Assembly: GCA_036271855.1 (NCBI GenBank)
Contig: DATAZV010000507.1
Location: 1 to 13,196, forward strand
Reading direction: 5' to 3'
DNA length: 13,196 bases
Source: JAQGMJ01 sp036271855
GTDB lineage: Bacteria; Pseudomonadota; Gammaproteobacteria; Burkholderiales; JAEUOS01
Shown here: one piece after another, positions 1 to 7,252 of the stretch
How positions within the stretch are numbered: position 1 is the first letter of the stretch
How the letters are laid out: each line of letters starts with the position of its first letter
The notes under the pieces: generated by a model
The model's database searches: none
Seen by the model: the letters and a program-made list of their open reading frames with translations, nothing else
What the model was told of the DNA's origin: nothing
Position numbers and translations under genes: made by a program

Positions 1-990
1 ATGATTGTCGAGATAGCCGCCATTGTTGATTTCGAACAGGTGGGCACGCAGGGTGAGAAAGACTTCGTGGGCGCCGGAGAAATCGGGCACTGCATCTTCG
101 AGCTCGCAGCCGAGATCGGTGAATACGCCGGCCTGGGCGGCAATGATTTTCTCGACCCGTTTGTCGACCGGCACCTGGCCGCCGAAGCCCGGCGAAAAGG
201 CGATGCGCGTGCCCTTGAAGTCCCGCTTGAGCGGGGCGCGGAAATGGTCGCCCGTGCCCTGGACGGCAATCGGCACCCGCGCATCGAACCCTGCTTGGGC
301 CGAGAGCAGCAAGGCGGTGTCTTCGACCGTGCGGCCCATCGGGCCATGCACCGACAGCGTGCCCCAGAGATGCTTGGAGGGATAGCTGGGCACGCGGCCC
401 GGCGAAGGACGCAGGCCGACGACGTTGCAAAAATTCGCCGGATTGCGCAAGGAAGCGCCGAGGTCACTGCCGTCGGCCAGCGGCACCATGCCGGTGGCCA
501 GCGCCACGCCGGCACCCCCGGACGAGCCGCCGCAGGTCTTGCTCAGGTCGTAGGGGTTGCGGGTGGCGCCGAAGACAGTGTTGAACGTTTGCGAGCCGGC
601 ACCGAATTCCGGGGTGTTGGATTTGCCTACCGCAATCGCCCCGGCGTTCCAGGCCCGCTCGACCAGCAGGTGGCTGCGGTCGGGAATGTTGTCCTTGAAA
701 ATCGGCGAACCCAGGGTGGTGCGCATACCGCGGGTCATGAACAGGTCTTTGTGGGCGATCGGCAGGCCATGCAGGGGGCCGAGCGGCTCACCCCTGGCCT
801 GCTTCGCATCGGCGGCGCGCGCCTGCGCCAGCGCCTGTTCGGCGTGCAGGGTGACGATCGCATTGACCTTGGGGTTGACGCGCTCGATCTGCGCCAGGTG
901 CGCCTGCATCACCTCGGTGGCCGACAGTTCCTTGCGACGGATGCGCGCGGCCAGATCGGTGGCGGACGAAAAATTCAGTTCCTGGCTCAC
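1..990 (-). CDS. Amidase-signature family hydrolase, C-terminal part outside the window
   Basis: The minus-strand frame is open from a GTG at 990 to the window edge (330 codons), so the C-terminus is missing; the family is usually about 450-500 residues. It is an amidase-signature (GatA/fatty-acid-amide-hydrolase type) serine hydrolase that cleaves a C-N amide bond. The Ser-cisSer-Lys triad is visible: Lys81 in HGLPIAHKD, Ser156 in the GGSSGGA loop, and Ser180 in LGASLRNPA. The 24-residue gap between the two serines is the family spacing. The GTG start has AGGAGA just upstream (positions 995-1000 read on the minus strand), which favours it over internal ATGs. There is no signal peptide, so it is probably cytoplasmic. 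It is not GatA of the amidotransferase by context, because gatB and gatC are not seen. The substrate is unknown. It diverges from trxC across 126 bp. Confidence 0.9.
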   Translation of the reverse strand, partial: MSQELNFSSATDLAARIRRKELSATEVMQAHLAQIERVNPKVNAIVTLHAEQALAQARAADAKQARGEPLGPLHGLPIAHKDLFMTRGMRTTLGSPIFKDNIPDRSHLLVERAWNAGAIAVGKSNTPEFGAGSQTFNTVFGATRNPYDLSKTCGGSSGGAGVALATGMVPLADGSDLGASLRNPANFCNVVGLRPSPGRVPSYPSKHLWGTLSVHGPMGRTVEDTALLLSAQAGFDARVPIAVQGTGDHFRAPLKRDFKGTRIAFSPGFGGQVPVDKRVEKIIAAQAGVFTDLGCELEDAVPDFSGAHEVFLTLRAHLFEINNGGYLDNH

Positions 991-1079
991 AGGGTCTCCT
1001 GGTTGTAGCGCCGCCCGGGTTGCCTGACGGCGCGGCGGCATTGTTTTGCAGGGCGCGATGATAGCAAGAGCGCTGCCGC

Positions 1080-1107
1080 TTGATTTTTCAGGCTCCGCCC
1101 ATATCAT
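1080..1107 (+). promoter_or_regulatory. Possible sigma-70 promoter of trxC
   Basis: TTGATT at 1080-1085 and TATCAT at 1102-1107 are separated by 16 bp. The predicted transcription start would lie only a few bases before the trxC ATG at 1117, which would give a nearly leaderless mRNA. Assigned by eye only. Confidence 0.3.
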
Positions 1108-1116
1108 TCAGGCATC

Positions 1117-1560
1117 ATGGAAAACGCTGCTTCGCGCCTGCACATCACCTGTCCCGCCTGCGGTGCGACCAATCGCGTGCCCGGCGAACGCATGGCCGAG
1201 CATCCGGTCTGCGGCAAGTGCAAGCAGCCCCTGTTCAATGGCAAGCCGGTGGAGTTGGGCGACGCGAATTTCAGCGCGCAGCTGGCCGTGAACGACATTC
1301 CGATGGTGGTGGATTTCTGGGCGCCGTGGTGCGGGCCCTGCCGCTCGATGGCGCCGCATTTCGAACGCGCCGCATCGCTGCTGGAGCCGCAGGTGCGTCT
1401 GGCAAAACTCAATACCGAAGAAGCACAGGCAACCGCGGCGCGCCTGGGCATACGCTCGATTCCGACCCTGATCATGTTCCGCAATGGCCGCGAAGTGGCG
1501 CGGCAATCCGGCGCGATGGACGCGAATACGCTGGTGCAGTGGGTGCGCGGGCAGCTTTAA
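1117..1560 (+). CDS. trxC: Thioredoxin 2 (TrxC), zinc-binding thioredoxin
   Basis: This 147-residue cytoplasmic protein disulfide reductase has the two-part architecture of TrxC. An N-terminal zinc-ribbon contains two CxxC pairs (Cys12/Cys15 and Cys32/Cys35). The thioredoxin fold that follows carries the WCGPC active site (Cys72 and Cys75) and the cis-proline Pro116 in RSIPT. Length and layout match the family, which reduces target disulfides and is typically induced by oxidative stress. The ATG at 1117 lacks a convincing Shine-Dalgarno sequence, and a possible promoter sits very close to it. A strong terminator begins 17 bp after the stop. It diverges from the amidase, with no evident functional link. 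Confidence 0.96.
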   Translation: MENAASRLHITCPACGATNRVPGERMAEHPVCGKCKQPLFNGKPVELGDANFSAQLAVNDIPMVVDFWAPWCGPCRSMAPHFERAASLLEPQVRLAKLNTEEAQATAARLGIRSIPTLIMFRNGREVARQSGAMDANTLVQWVRGQL

Positions 1561-1577
1561 CTCAGGGCAGCTTGAAA

Positions 1578-1617
1578 AAAAACGGGCATCGCGGCGAACT
1601 GCGCGATGCCCGTTTTT
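1578..1617. terminator. Strong bidirectional intrinsic terminator
   Basis: A perfect 16 bp stem (1578-1593 pairing with 1602-1617) with an 8 nt loop is seen. The left arm begins with an A run (1575-1582) and the right arm ends in a T run (1613-1617), so it can terminate both trxC on the plus strand and the convergent small gene on the minus strand. Confidence 0.88.
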
Positions 1618-1651
1618 GTTGCGCCGCCGACCTCGGCCGGCCACCGCAAAT

Positions 1652-1747
1652 TCAGGATTTTTTTGACTTGACGGTTTTGTAGTCGCGCCAGGACCGGTAG
1701 CCGCTGTCGAGCGCCACCACAATACCCACAATCACCAGAACAATCAT
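1652..1747 (-). CDS. Small single-pass membrane peptide, unknown function
   Basis: A 31-codon frame starts at ATG 1747 and stops at 1652. Residues 2-13 form a very hydrophobic segment (MIVLVIVGIVVAL), followed by a polar, basic tail rich in Arg and Lys (GYRSWRDYKTVKSKKS). This is a typical small inner-membrane protein with a charged C-terminal tail. A TTG at 1766-1768 would give a 38-residue form with a Lys-Arg-Trp N-terminus. Neither start has a clear Shine-Dalgarno, so the start is undecided. The stop lies 35 bp from a terminator whose A-rich left arm becomes a T run in this direction, which supports real transcription. I do not recognise a family. It could be chance, but hydrophobic run plus basic tail plus terminator is more than expected by accident. 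Confidence 0.55.
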   Translation of the reverse strand: MIVLVIVGIVVALDSGYRSWRDYKTVKSKKS

Positions 1748-1791
1748 CGCATTAACCCATCTCTTCAAAACCCGGTTACAAACCGACAGCC

Positions 1792-1812
1792 GGCAATTCT
1801 TCGGCAATTGCC
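1792..1812. repeat. Short inverted repeat upstream of the small membrane gene
   Basis: GGCAATT at 1792-1798 and AATTGCC at 1806-1812 form a 7 bp inverted repeat around a 7 nt loop. No T run follows, so it is not a terminator; it may be an operator or chance. The rest of 1748-2028 shows no convincing gene. Confidence 0.3.
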
Positions 1813-1974
1813 CCGGCTGATCGTTCCCTGAAAACGCGCGCCGTTGAATTTTCCCCGGCGAGGCCTCCCATTGAAGCTTGCTACGGCAGGCGTCGGGAAA
1901 ACTTTAGGCCCACGACGAAATATTATTTGCCGGGGCGAGTGCCGGATCGGGCGAAATGCGGGAGATTGCGCGCC

Positions 1975-2000
1975 TTGTTCCCGCTTTGCGCGGGCAACAA
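1975..2000. terminator. Possible weak terminator hairpin downstream of the AraC regulator
   Basis: TTGTT-CCCGC at 1975-1984 pairs with GCGGG-AACAA at 1990-2000, with one bulged C at 1995. It lies 29 bp past the stop of the AraC-family gene. No clear T run follows on either strand, so termination is only suggested. Confidence 0.3.
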
Positions 2001-2028
2001 TCCGGCTTTTCGCCGTTTGGGAACGCTC

Positions 2029-2901
2029 TCAGGTGAAATAGTCCTTCGGCGCCACGCCCAGGCTTTTTTTGAACATGGCGGTAAAGGCGCTGGCGCTTTC
2101 ATAGCCCAGGGATTCGGCGATACGGCCAATCGGCGCGCGCTGCGCCAGTTGTTCCAGCGCGGCGACCAGACGCGCCTGTTGTCGCCAGGCGGCGAAACTC
2201 ATGCCGGTTTCACGCAGGAACAGCCGCGCCAAGTTGCGCTCACTGGCGCCGACGGCGTGGCCGAATTCGGCAAGGCCGCGCGTATCCGACGGGTTGGCCA
2301 GCAGCATTTCGCACACCTTGAGTACGCGGGCGTCGCCGGCGCGCGGCAGGTGCAAAGGTAGCGCATCGGCCGCCGCCATTTCATCCAGGATCAGCGCCAT
2401 CACTCGCCCGCCGGGCCCCGTTTCTTCGTAATACAGCGGCAATTCAACCGCGCGCAGTATCAGCTCACGCAGCAGCGGCGTGACGTTGATTACGCAGCAG
2501 CGCAGCGGCAGGCGCTCGCACTCGCGCTTGCGGACGTAAAGCGTGCGCATCGCCACGTTGCCGGACATGCGCGTGGTATGCAGCGTGGCCGGCGGCACCC
2601 AGACCGCGCGCTGCGGCGGCACCACCCAGGTACCGTGCTCGGTATGCACGCTCATCACCCCCGCGACAGCGTAGAGCAACTGGCCGCGGGTGTGGGTGTC
2701 TTGCGGGATGACATAGCCTGCGGAGAAGTCCTTGGCCATGGCGCCGACCGGGCGCGGCACGCGCATGTAGTCGGCGGCGCGGGTGGATTTGATGGTGTTG
2801 GGCACAGAGGAAGGCGGTGGCGGTTTGGCGATGAATCGCCGTATTTTACTGCGCGCCTGCCGCTGCGTTCGCCCCGCATAGGCATTGCGCATGCACGGCA
2901 T
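2029..2901 (-). CDS. AraC-family transcriptional regulator (cupin sensor plus AraC DNA-binding domain)
   Basis: The protein is up to 290 residues long. A cupin-like ligand-sensing domain occupies roughly residues 50-130, with the WVVPPQRAVWVPP stretch typical of NimR/YeaM-type AraC regulators. A C-terminal AraC DNA-binding domain spans about 190-290. It has two helix-turn-helix units, around TRGLAEFGHAVGASERNLAR and APIGRIAESLGYESASAF, and ends at GVAPKDYF as usual. The start is uncertain. The first ATG (2901) gives an Arg/Pro-rich 45-residue leader with no family resemblance. GTG at 2805 or ATG at 2766 would fit the family's usual 250-265 residues. None has a good ribosome binding site. It diverges from the amidohydrolase gene, which is the obvious candidate target; the effector is unknown. 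Confidence 0.9.
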   Translation of the reverse strand: MPCMRNAYAGRTQRQARSKIRRFIAKPPPPSSVPNTIKSTRAADYMRVPRPVGAMAKDFSAGYVIPQDTHTRGQLLYAVAGVMSVHTEHGTWVVPPQRAVWVPPATLHTTRMSGNVAMRTLYVRKRECERLPLRCCVINVTPLLRELILRAVELPLYYEETGPGGRVMALILDEMAAADALPLHLPRAGDARVLKVCEMLLANPSDTRGLAEFGHAVGASERNLARLFLRETGMSFAAWRQQARLVAALEQLAQRAPIGRIAESLGYESASAFTAMFKKSLGVAPKDYFT

Positions 2902-2983
2902 TACCGCGCTGGCCGCATCAAAGCCGCCGACGATGCACCGGCGTTGCTAGACTTGCGGCTGCCTTTTTCAACGCCGCACAGCC

Positions 2984-3817
2984 ATGCAGATCGTTGACGC
3001 CCAGGTACACGTCTGGGGACCCGAAACCGCCGAACGCCCCTGGGCGCCGGGCCGCCATCCGCACCGCGCCGCGCCGCTGGAAGCCAACGAGCTGCTGCGC
3101 GAAATGGACCGCGCCGGTGTCGCCCGCGCGATCCTCGTGCCTCCCTCGTGGGATGCCGATCGCAACGACTACGTGCTCGCAGCCGCGCGCCGCCACCCCG
3201 AGCGCTTTGCCGCCGTCGGCCGCTTCAACCCCGAAGCGCCGGGCGCGCGCGCCCAGGTGGAACACTGGCTGGACGAGCCCGGCATGCTGGGCATGCGCAC
3301 CACCTTCACCCTGGCGCAAAAGGCCGCGCTGGTCGAAGGCCGCATCGACTGGCTATGGCAGGAGGCCGAAGCAGCGCAGGTACCGGTGATGGCGCTGATC
3401 AGCCACGCCATGGTGCCGCTGATCGACGACATCGCCGCGCGCCACCCGTGCCTGAAGCTCTCGCTGTGCCACCTGGCGCTGCCGACCGATGTGCGCGACG
3501 ACGCCGCCTTCGCCGGGTTCGACAAACTGCTGCTACTGGCGCGACGGCCCAACGTCAGCGTGATGGCCAGTTGCCTACCGGCTTATACAAGTCAGCCCTA
3601 CCCCTTCGCCTACCTGCACCCCTACATCAGGCAGGTGGTCGAGGCCTTTGGCCCACAGCGCGTGTTCTGGGGCACTGATCTCGCGCGCCTGCCCTGCCCC
3701 TATGGCGAAGCGGTGAAGCTGTTCACCGAAGCCCTGCCCTGGCTGAGTGAAGCGGACCAGGCGCAGATCATGGGCCGCGCCTTGTGCGAATGGCTCAACT
3801 GGCCGCTGCCGCAATGA
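2984..3817 (+). CDS. Amidohydrolase family protein (Amidohydro_2, COG3618/PDC-hydrolase-like)
   Basis: This 277-residue cytoplasmic TIM-barrel hydrolase belongs to the group that includes 2-pyrone-4,6-dicarboxylate hydrolase and fuconolactonase-like enzymes. Strand 1 carries IVDAQVHVWG, where the usual DxHxH motif has Gln7 in place of the first His while His9 is kept. Further candidate ligands are His141 (LISHAM), His163 (LCHLALP) and Asp232 near the C-terminus (FWGTDLARLP), the conserved barrel-end aspartate. A lactone or related ester/amide substrate is plausible but not shown. The ATG at 2984 has no strong Shine-Dalgarno. The gene diverges from the AraC regulator and ends one base from the stop of the convergent CoA-transferase, with no terminator between them. 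Confidence 0.85.
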   Translation: MQIVDAQVHVWGPETAERPWAPGRHPHRAAPLEANELLREMDRAGVARAILVPPSWDADRNDYVLAAARRHPERFAAVGRFNPEAPGARAQVEHWLDEPGMLGMRTTFTLAQKAALVEGRIDWLWQEAEAAQVPVMALISHAMVPLIDDIAARHPCLKLSLCHLALPTDVRDDAAFAGFDKLLLLARRPNVSVMASCLPAYTSQPYPFAYLHPYIRQVVEAFGPQRVFWGTDLARLPCPYGEAVKLFTEALPWLSEADQAQIMGRALCEWLNWPLPQ

Positions 3818-3818
3818 G

Positions 3819-5012
3819 TCAGGCGGCCGCCGCACCGCTTTCGATCAGCGCCGCGATCTCCGCCCTGCCATAGCCTGCTTCCGCCAGCACCGCTTCGGTG
3901 TGCTCGCCCAGCAGGGGCGCCGGGCGCTTGAGCGCCGGGCCATCGTGGTCGAACAGAATTGGGTTGCGCGACTGGCGGAACTTGCCGATTTTCGGGTGAT
4001 CGATTTCCTGCACCAGTTCGCGCGCCTTGGCCTGCGGGTTGTCGAACACCCTGGCATAGTCGTTCACCATTGAGCAGGGCACGCCCGCGTGGTTGAGAAG
4101 TTCTTCGAGCGCATCGGCATCCTGCTTGACGATTTCGGCCGCCACCAGGCCGGTGATGGCGTCCTCATGAATCTTGCGCGAGGAGTAGGTGGCGAAGCGC
4201 GGATCGTCCAGATGCTGTGGAATGCCCAGCGCGGTCAGCAGCTTTTTCAGCAGCTCGTTGTTCGAGGCGCCAGTGGCAAGATATTTGTCGTCGCGGGTAC
4301 GAAAGATGGTGTAGGGCGCGGTGAGCCGGTGCATGCGCCCGATCGGCTGCGGCACCGTGCCCATGTTGAGCACTTCGGCGGTCTCGAACATCGAAGCGGT
4401 AATCGAGGCCTCCACCAGCGACACATCCGCCACCCGCCCCTCGCCGTGGCGCGCCGCGCCCAGGAGCGAGCTCAGCACCGCATAGGTGGCGAACATGGCG
4501 CCGAACACGTCTGCCGTCTGCAGGCCGGGGCGCATCGGGATTTCGCCGGGCTCGCCGTTCACCGACAGCACGCCGGAAGCGGCTTCGACGATCAGGTTCA
4601 CGGCCGCCCGCCGGCGATAGGGGCCGGTCTGGCCGTAGCCGGAAACCGAGATGTAGCAAATCTTCGGGTTGACCTTCTTCACCTCGTCCGGCCCCAGGCC
4701 CAGCTTGTCGAGCACGCCGGGACGGTAGTTCTCCAGCCAGACATCGGCCTTGGCCGCCAGTTTCAACAGCAACTCGCGCGCGCCCGGCTTTTTCAGGTCC
4801 ACCGCAATCGAACGCTTGTTGCGGTTGATGGTGGCGAACACCAGGCTCTCGCCTTCCACCAGCGGCGGCGAGGCGCGCATCATGTCGCCGCCCTTGGGCG
4901 GCTCGATCTTGATCACGTCGGCCCCCATGTCGGCCAGCAGCATGCCGCTCAAGGGGCCCGCGATGAAATTGCCGAGTTCCAGAACCCGGATGCCTGCCAG
5001 CGGCTGCGTCAT
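3819..5012 (-). CDS. Family III CoA-transferase (CaiB/BaiF type)
   Basis: This 397-residue enzyme moves CoA between a CoA thioester and a carboxylic acid. The N-terminus reads GIRVLELGNFIAGPLSGMLL and ADMGADVIKIEPP, the family's CoA-binding start. Asp168 (LQTADVFGA) is at the position of the catalytic aspartate (Asp169 in formyl-CoA transferase). The YRPGVLDKLGLG and SGYGQTGPY motifs are also present. Length is normal. The start at 5012 lies 33 bp after the Bug receptor stop, with purine-rich sequence before it, so it is the second gene of a leftward two-gene unit. The pairing suggests that the receptor's carboxylate ligand, or a product of it, is activated to a CoA thioester. The specific acid and CoA donor cannot be told from sequence. 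Confidence 0.94.
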   Translation of the reverse strand: MTQPLAGIRVLELGNFIAGPLSGMLLADMGADVIKIEPPKGGDMMRASPPLVEGESLVFATINRNKRSIAVDLKKPGARELLLKLAAKADVWLENYRPGVLDKLGLGPDEVKKVNPKICYISVSGYGQTGPYRRRAAVNLIVEAASGVLSVNGEPGEIPMRPGLQTADVFGAMFATYAVLSSLLGAARHGEGRVADVSLVEASITASMFETAEVLNMGTVPQPIGRMHRLTAPYTIFRTRDDKYLATGASNNELLKKLLTALGIPQHLDDPRFATYSSRKIHEDAITGLVAAEIVKQDADALEELLNHAGVPCSMVNDYARVFDNPQAKARELVQEIDHPKIGKFRQSRNPILFDHDGPALKRPAPLLGEHTEAVLAEAGYGRAEIAALIESGAAAA

Positions 5013-5045
5013 GTCTCGTCTACGTCCCTGTTGTTGCCCTGCCGC

Positions 5046-6044
5046 TTATTGCAGCTTCAGTCCCATCGCCTTGGTCACGTTCTGGTTCAGCGCGGCTTCT
5101 TCTTCGGTCGCCTTGCTCAACTCGGCGGGCGTGCTGCCTACCGGCTCCAGGCCCTGGTCGTCGAACAGCTTGCGCAGCGACGGGTCCTTCAGGGCCTTGA
5201 CCACTTCGCCCTGCAGGCGGGTGACGTATTCCGGCGGCGTGCCGGCCGGCGCCCACAGGCCGTACCAGCCGAGATACTTGTAACCGGGCACGCCGGCCTC
5301 CGCCACGGTGGGCACCTCGGGCAGCTTGTGCCAGCGCTTGTCCGAGCTGATGCCCAGCACGCGCATGCGCCCGGCGCTGATGAAGGGCAAGGCCGAAGGC
5401 GCTGCGGGAAAGCCGACTTGGATCTGCCCCGACACCAGGTCGGTCAGCGCGGCCGGCACGCCGGTGTAGTGCACCGGCGACATTTTCACCCCGGCCATCT
5501 GGTCGAACAGTTCGGCGGCGACGTGCATCACGCTGCCCAGGCCTGCGGTGCCGAAGTTGAGCGTGCCGGGATTGGCCTTGGCATAGGCGATCAGCTCCTT
5601 CACCGTCTTCGCCGGCACCTCGGGATTGATGGCGAATACATAGCCGACGTTGCGGGCGATCATGGTCACCGGCACCAGGTCGCGGTTCAGCTCGTAAGGC
5701 ACGTTCTTGAAAAAATAGTGGTAGCTGGCAATCGCACCGGTCTGCAGCAGCAGGGTGTAGCCGTCGGGCGCGGACTTGGCGACAATGTCGGTGCCGAGCA
5801 TGCCGCCGGCGCCGCCGCGGTTGTCGAACACCATGCCCTGGCCCAGGCTCTGCCCCATGCGCTCGCCCAAGGTGCGGCCGACCACGTCCGGCCCGGCGCC
5901 GGCGCCATAGGGCACGACCACGCGGATCGGCTTGGACGGATAGTTCTTGTCCGCCACGCCGGCGCGCTGCGCCCATGCCGGCGGCCCGGGCACGGCGCCG
6001 AACAGGATCGCGCCGATCACCGGCAGCAGGGGTTTGAGGTTCAT
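5046..6044 (-). CDS. Bug-type (TctC family) periplasmic solute-binding protein, first of three
   Basis: This 332-residue precursor has a signal peptide ending near residue 25 (PPAWA then QRAG) and the Bug family motifs in order: YPSKPIRVVVPYGAGAGPD (about 35-53), DNRGGAGGMLGTDIVAKSAP (74-93) followed by DGYTLL, and a late WYGLWAPAGTP stretch. Bug proteins bind small carboxylates in the periplasm and either feed a TctAB-type transporter or act in sensing. No tctA or tctB is seen nearby. ATG 6044 is chosen because it begins the signal peptide; upstream in-frame sequence lacks any family resemblance. Shine-Dalgarno is weak (GAGA about 8 nt before). It is the promoter-proximal gene of a unit with the CoA-transferase. 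The ligand is unknown. Confidence 0.94.
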   Translation of the reverse strand: MNLKPLLPVIGAILFGAVPGPPAWAQRAGVADKNYPSKPIRVVVPYGAGAGPDVVGRTLGERMGQSLGQGMVFDNRGGAGGMLGTDIVAKSAPDGYTLLLQTGAIASYHYFFKNVPYELNRDLVPVTMIARNVGYVFAINPEVPAKTVKELIAYAKANPGTLNFGTAGLGSVMHVAAELFDQMAGVKMSPVHYTGVPAALTDLVSGQIQVGFPAAPSALPFISAGRMRVLGISSDKRWHKLPEVPTVAEAGVPGYKYLGWYGLWAPAGTPPEYVTRLQGEVVKALKDPSLRKLFDDQGLEPVGSTPAELSKATEEEAALNQNVTKAMGLKLQ

Positions 6045-6061
6045 GATTTGTCTCGCTTGAA

Positions 6062-6090
6062 ATTGTAATCCGGTCGAGGCTGCACACCAG
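6062..6090 (-). promoter_or_regulatory. Possible promoter of the Bug/CoA-transferase unit
   Basis: Read on the minus strand, CTGGTG (6085-6090) and TACAAT (6062-6067) are separated by 17 bp, and the TACAAT ends 17 bp before the Bug ATG. The -10 is good but the -35 is poor. Confidence 0.33.
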
Positions 6091-6093
6091 GCC

Positions 6094-6115
6094 TGCGCGG
6101 TCGACCAGCCGCGCA
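6094..6115. promoter_or_regulatory. Inverted repeat in the divergent promoter region, possible operator
   Basis: TGCGCGG (6094-6100) and CCGCGCA (6109-6115) form a 7 bp inverted repeat with an 8 nt centre, directly upstream of the candidate -35 of the leftward unit. The placement fits a regulator site for the divergent units. No matching regulator gene is adjacent, so this is a suggestion only. Confidence 0.3.
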
Positions 6116-6289
6116 AGTATCCGCAAATGCCCGGTCCCGGACAATCTTCGGATCGTGAATGTGGCGAATTGCTAAAATCATACTCCTCTAAAGGACTTAC
6201 GCGGCTACAATTGCGCGAGCCGAATTCCGACAAAAACAGCATGGCGGCGGCAAGCACCCCGCCAGACGCCCCCTACGAAGGATATTTCC

Positions 6290-7216
6290 ATGGTTTCCCC
6301 CGATCTGCGCGCCAAATACGGCGATGCTGCCTGCAACCTGGGCGTAAAAATGCAGGGCGAGTTTTTCGCCACCCGCCTGGCGGAGCGTGACGCGCTGGAC
6401 CAGCATTTCACCAAACAGTGGCTGGACTTCGCCATCAGCGGCCTGGCAGCCCGCCCGGCCCTGGACATTCGCACCCGCATGCTGGTGCTGATCGGCCAAT
6501 ATGTCATGGCCAAGAGCCAGCAGCTGGTGGACGACACCGTGCGCGCCGCGCTGGCCAACAAAGTGGCGCCGCGCGAGATCCTGGAGATCATCCTGCAATG
6601 CGCGGTGTACGGCGGCCACACTACGGTAGATCCGGCAATTCGAACCTTTTATTCCATTGCCAAGGAATTGAACCTGCTCGGCGAACTGAAAGCCTCGCAA
6701 CTGCCGCTGGACGGCACCGACAGCACGCGCAAGTACGACGACGAATTCAAGACCTGGCATAAGGACGACACCAGCGACCCGCGCTTCAAGGAACTGATGG
6801 AAATGCACGGCTGGCTGGCGGTCGGCCGCGGCCTGTCGCTGCGCCCGCAGCACCACTTGAACATCCTCGAGTGGCTGACCAAAATCGATCCGCACTTTGC
6901 CGGCCTGTGGGTGAAGTTCTGCTACGGCGGCATGTACTCGCGCTTTATCGTCGACGACAAGACCCGCCTGCTGTGCATGGTGGGCGACTGCCTGGCGGTG
7001 GGCGAAGCGACCCAGGCGCGCGGCCACATGCGCGGCTCCATGCGCAACGGCGCCAAGGCCACCGAGGTGATGGAAGTGATTTTGCAGACCGCCGCCAACT
7101 TCGGCATGCCGCCGATGCTGCACGCCCTCGAAGTGTTCGTGCAGGTGATGGCCGCCGAGGGGCGCCTCTCCGAGATCGGCAACCCGGCGATGAAAGTGGA
7201 AAGCTACGCGAAGTAA
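6290..7216 (+). CDS. Tandem carboxymuconolactone-decarboxylase (CMD)-domain protein
   Basis: This 308-residue protein has two CMD/AhpD-fold units, at about residues 38-127 and 200-290. Each carries the family's EIxExxxQ helix: APREILEIILQCAVYGG in the first and ATEVMEVILQTAANFGMP in the second. The second unit keeps a His (His246) where CMD proteins usually have one; the first has Thr83 there. There is no CxxC pair, so it is not an AhpD-type peroxidase. CMD proteins act on lactone/beta-keto-acid type aromatic breakdown intermediates, but most are uncharacterised. ATG 6290 is preceded by AAGGA at 6278-6282, a good ribosome binding site. It precedes an SDR gene by 36 bp, so the two form one unit divergent from the Bug/CoA-transferase genes. 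The exact reaction is unknown. Confidence 0.9.
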   Translation: MVSPDLRAKYGDAACNLGVKMQGEFFATRLAERDALDQHFTKQWLDFAISGLAARPALDIRTRMLVLIGQYVMAKSQQLVDDTVRAALANKVAPREILEIILQCAVYGGHTTVDPAIRTFYSIAKELNLLGELKASQLPLDGTDSTRKYDDEFKTWHKDDTSDPRFKELMEMHGWLAVGRGLSLRPQHHLNILEWLTKIDPHFAGLWVKFCYGGMYSRFIVDDKTRLLCMVGDCLAVGEATQARGHMRGSMRNGAKATEVMEVILQTAANFGMPPMLHALEVFVQVMAAEGRLSEIGNPAMKVESYAK

Positions 7217-7252
7217 TTCGCGGCCAGGCAACGCGCAACAAGGAAAAGGTTC

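Noticed and set aside
1..1008. 335-codon plus-strand frame at the left end
   Set aside because: Mirror of the amidase gene, whose catalytic motifs and ribosome binding site are on the minus strand.
1844..2041. 65-codon plus-strand frame in the gap before the AraC gene
   Set aside because: No ribosome binding site, no hydrophobic pattern and no family resemblance.
4089..6068. 659-codon plus-strand open frame opposite the CoA-transferase and Bug genes
   Set aside because: His/Arg/Gln-rich composition with no family resemblance; the minus strand has two clear genes. Long antisense frames are usual in high-GC coding DNA.
6045..6257. N-terminal extension of the first Bug gene to 6257
   Set aside because: It would bury the signal peptide inside the protein and occupy the divergent promoter region.
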